Assembly (NCBI GenBank): GCA_043758125.1
Contig: JAYVOC010000048.1
Span: 1 to 22,881, forward strand
Direction of reading: 5' to 3'
Source of the DNA: JANXSD01 sp043758125
GTDB taxonomy: Bacteria > Bacteroidota > Bacteroidia > AKYH767-A > OLB10
Length of the DNA stretch: 22,881 bases
Of this stretch, positions 22,390 to 22,881 are shown in pieces (the stretch's first letter is position 1; every line of letters begins with the position of its first letter). Position numbers and translations under genes: made by a program. The notes under the pieces were generated by a model. The model was not told the origin of the DNA. It made no database searches and saw nothing but the letters and a program-made list of their open reading frames with translations.

Positions 22390-22881
22390 CTATGTAGAAA
22401 TTTTTACTGTATGACTTTTTGTCGAAATTTTTTTCGATTTTTTACTAATAAAGTAATCGATTCTACCGAGACGAATACCAGCCCATCCTGTTTGGGCCAC
22501 GAGTGTTTCTTGTCCTTCTGCATTTTTATATTTATATGGGGTATCAATAAACGTGTGAGTATGTCCTCCCAAAATTAAGTTTATATTTCGCGAAGACTGG
22601 GCTAACTTCACATCCGATACTTTATCGCTATTTGGATAATTGTATCCGAGATGTGAAAGACAGATAATTAGATCGCAATGCTCTTCATTTTTTAGATGTG
22701 TTGCTGTAGCATTTGCTTTCTCAATTGGATTTAAATATTTTGTGTTACCGTATAATTTTTCATCTACTAATCCTTGCAATTCAATTCCAATTCCGAAAAC
22801 TCCAATTCGTAAATCACCTTTTTTAAAAACTTTGTACGTTTCTGTTTTACCATTCATGATGGTATCACTAAAATCATAATT
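22390..22881 (-). CDS. Metallophosphoesterase, 5'-nucleotidase (UshA) type; start beyond the window
   Basis: The frame is open from base 22881 to the TAG at 22390-22392 and gives 163 C-terminal residues of a calcineurin-like phosphoesterase. 'ICLSHLGY' carries a metal-binding His and 'LILGGHTHTFID' the GHxH motif; the upstream 'GVFGIGIELQGLV' and 'NPIEKANATATHLK' are typical of the 5'-nucleotidase/2',3'-cyclic phosphodiesterase branch, which usually acts in the periplasm. An internal ATG at 22857 is not the start, because the upstream codons ('NYDFSDTI') match the family. The N-terminal metal ligands are outside the window. No C-terminal nucleotidase domain follows, so it is the short, single-domain type. 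Confidence 0.88.
   Translation of the reverse strand, partial: NYDFSDTIMNGKTETYKVFKKGDLRIGVFGIGIELQGLVDEKLYGNTKYLNPIEKANATATHLKNEEHCDLIICLSHLGYNYPNSDKVSDVKLAQSSRNINLILGGHTHTFIDTPYKYKNAEGQETLVAQTGWAGIRLGRIDYFISKKSKKISTKSHTVKIST

Noticed and set aside
22346..22390. Chromosomal origin next to dnaA
   Set aside because: The region is AT-rich, but no cluster of TTATCCACA-like boxes is visible, and Bacteroidota origins need not be beside dnaA.
22111..22578. Plus-strand ORF of 155 codons spanning the dnaA 5' end
   Set aside because: It is antisense to dnaA and the metallophosphoesterase, both with clear family motifs, and is cysteine/phenylalanine-rich in the manner of antisense frames.

Overview
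The window looks like a chromosome segment of an AT-rich member of the Bacteroidota, probably Flavobacteriales-like, though the rank below phylum is not resolved. The grounds are a type IX secretion (T9SS) C-terminal sorting domain, promoters of the form TTTG-N19-TAnnTTTG, a LytS/LytTR pair, the dnaA to low-molecular-weight phosphatase order, and a membrane-anchored TPR gene next to ribH.

Left part (1-2250, mostly minus strand). A secreted beta-propeller-like protein runs off the left edge. Directly upstream of it is the decayed 3' end of a T9SS cargo gene, broken by an in-frame TAG. Then come a small unknown ORF with a tandem 19-bp repeat in front of it, a GC-rich foldable island followed by a terminator, a 135-bp imperfect palindrome that abuts the tRNA 3' end, and tRNA-Ser(GCU) with its own terminator and a textbook Bacteroidota promoter.

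Plus-strand block (2270-6809). A lipoprotein peptide-binding protein and two DppB/DppC-type permeases form an ABC importer operon. Both permeases carry unusual insertions and no ATPase gene is present. A LytS-type histidine kinase and LytTR regulator follow (6918-8662).

The most interesting region is 8774-15462, six tightly packed plus-strand genes closed by a strong terminator: a PqqD-like peptide-recognition protein, an ATP-grasp ligase, a LysA-like PLP decarboxylase whose N-terminus resembles a RiPP leader, a urea-transporter/M23-peptidase fusion, an outer-membrane TPR/beta-barrel protein, and a periplasmic TPR protein. I read it as an undescribed biosynthesis or envelope-modification system: the RRE recruits the ligase and decarboxylase, the fusion protein acts at the inner membrane and the last two genes act at the outer envelope. 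The product is unknown. I know of no characterised cluster with this exact combination, but I could not search.

Right part (15522-22881). A small secreted GldM-C-like protein (minus), a TPR-PAS-hybrid histidine kinase (plus), then a minus-strand housekeeping block: ribH preceded by a membrane-anchored TPR gene, a low-molecular-weight tyrosine phosphatase, dnaA, and a metallophosphoesterase cut by the right edge. No CRISPR array, insertion sequence or phage gene was recognised.
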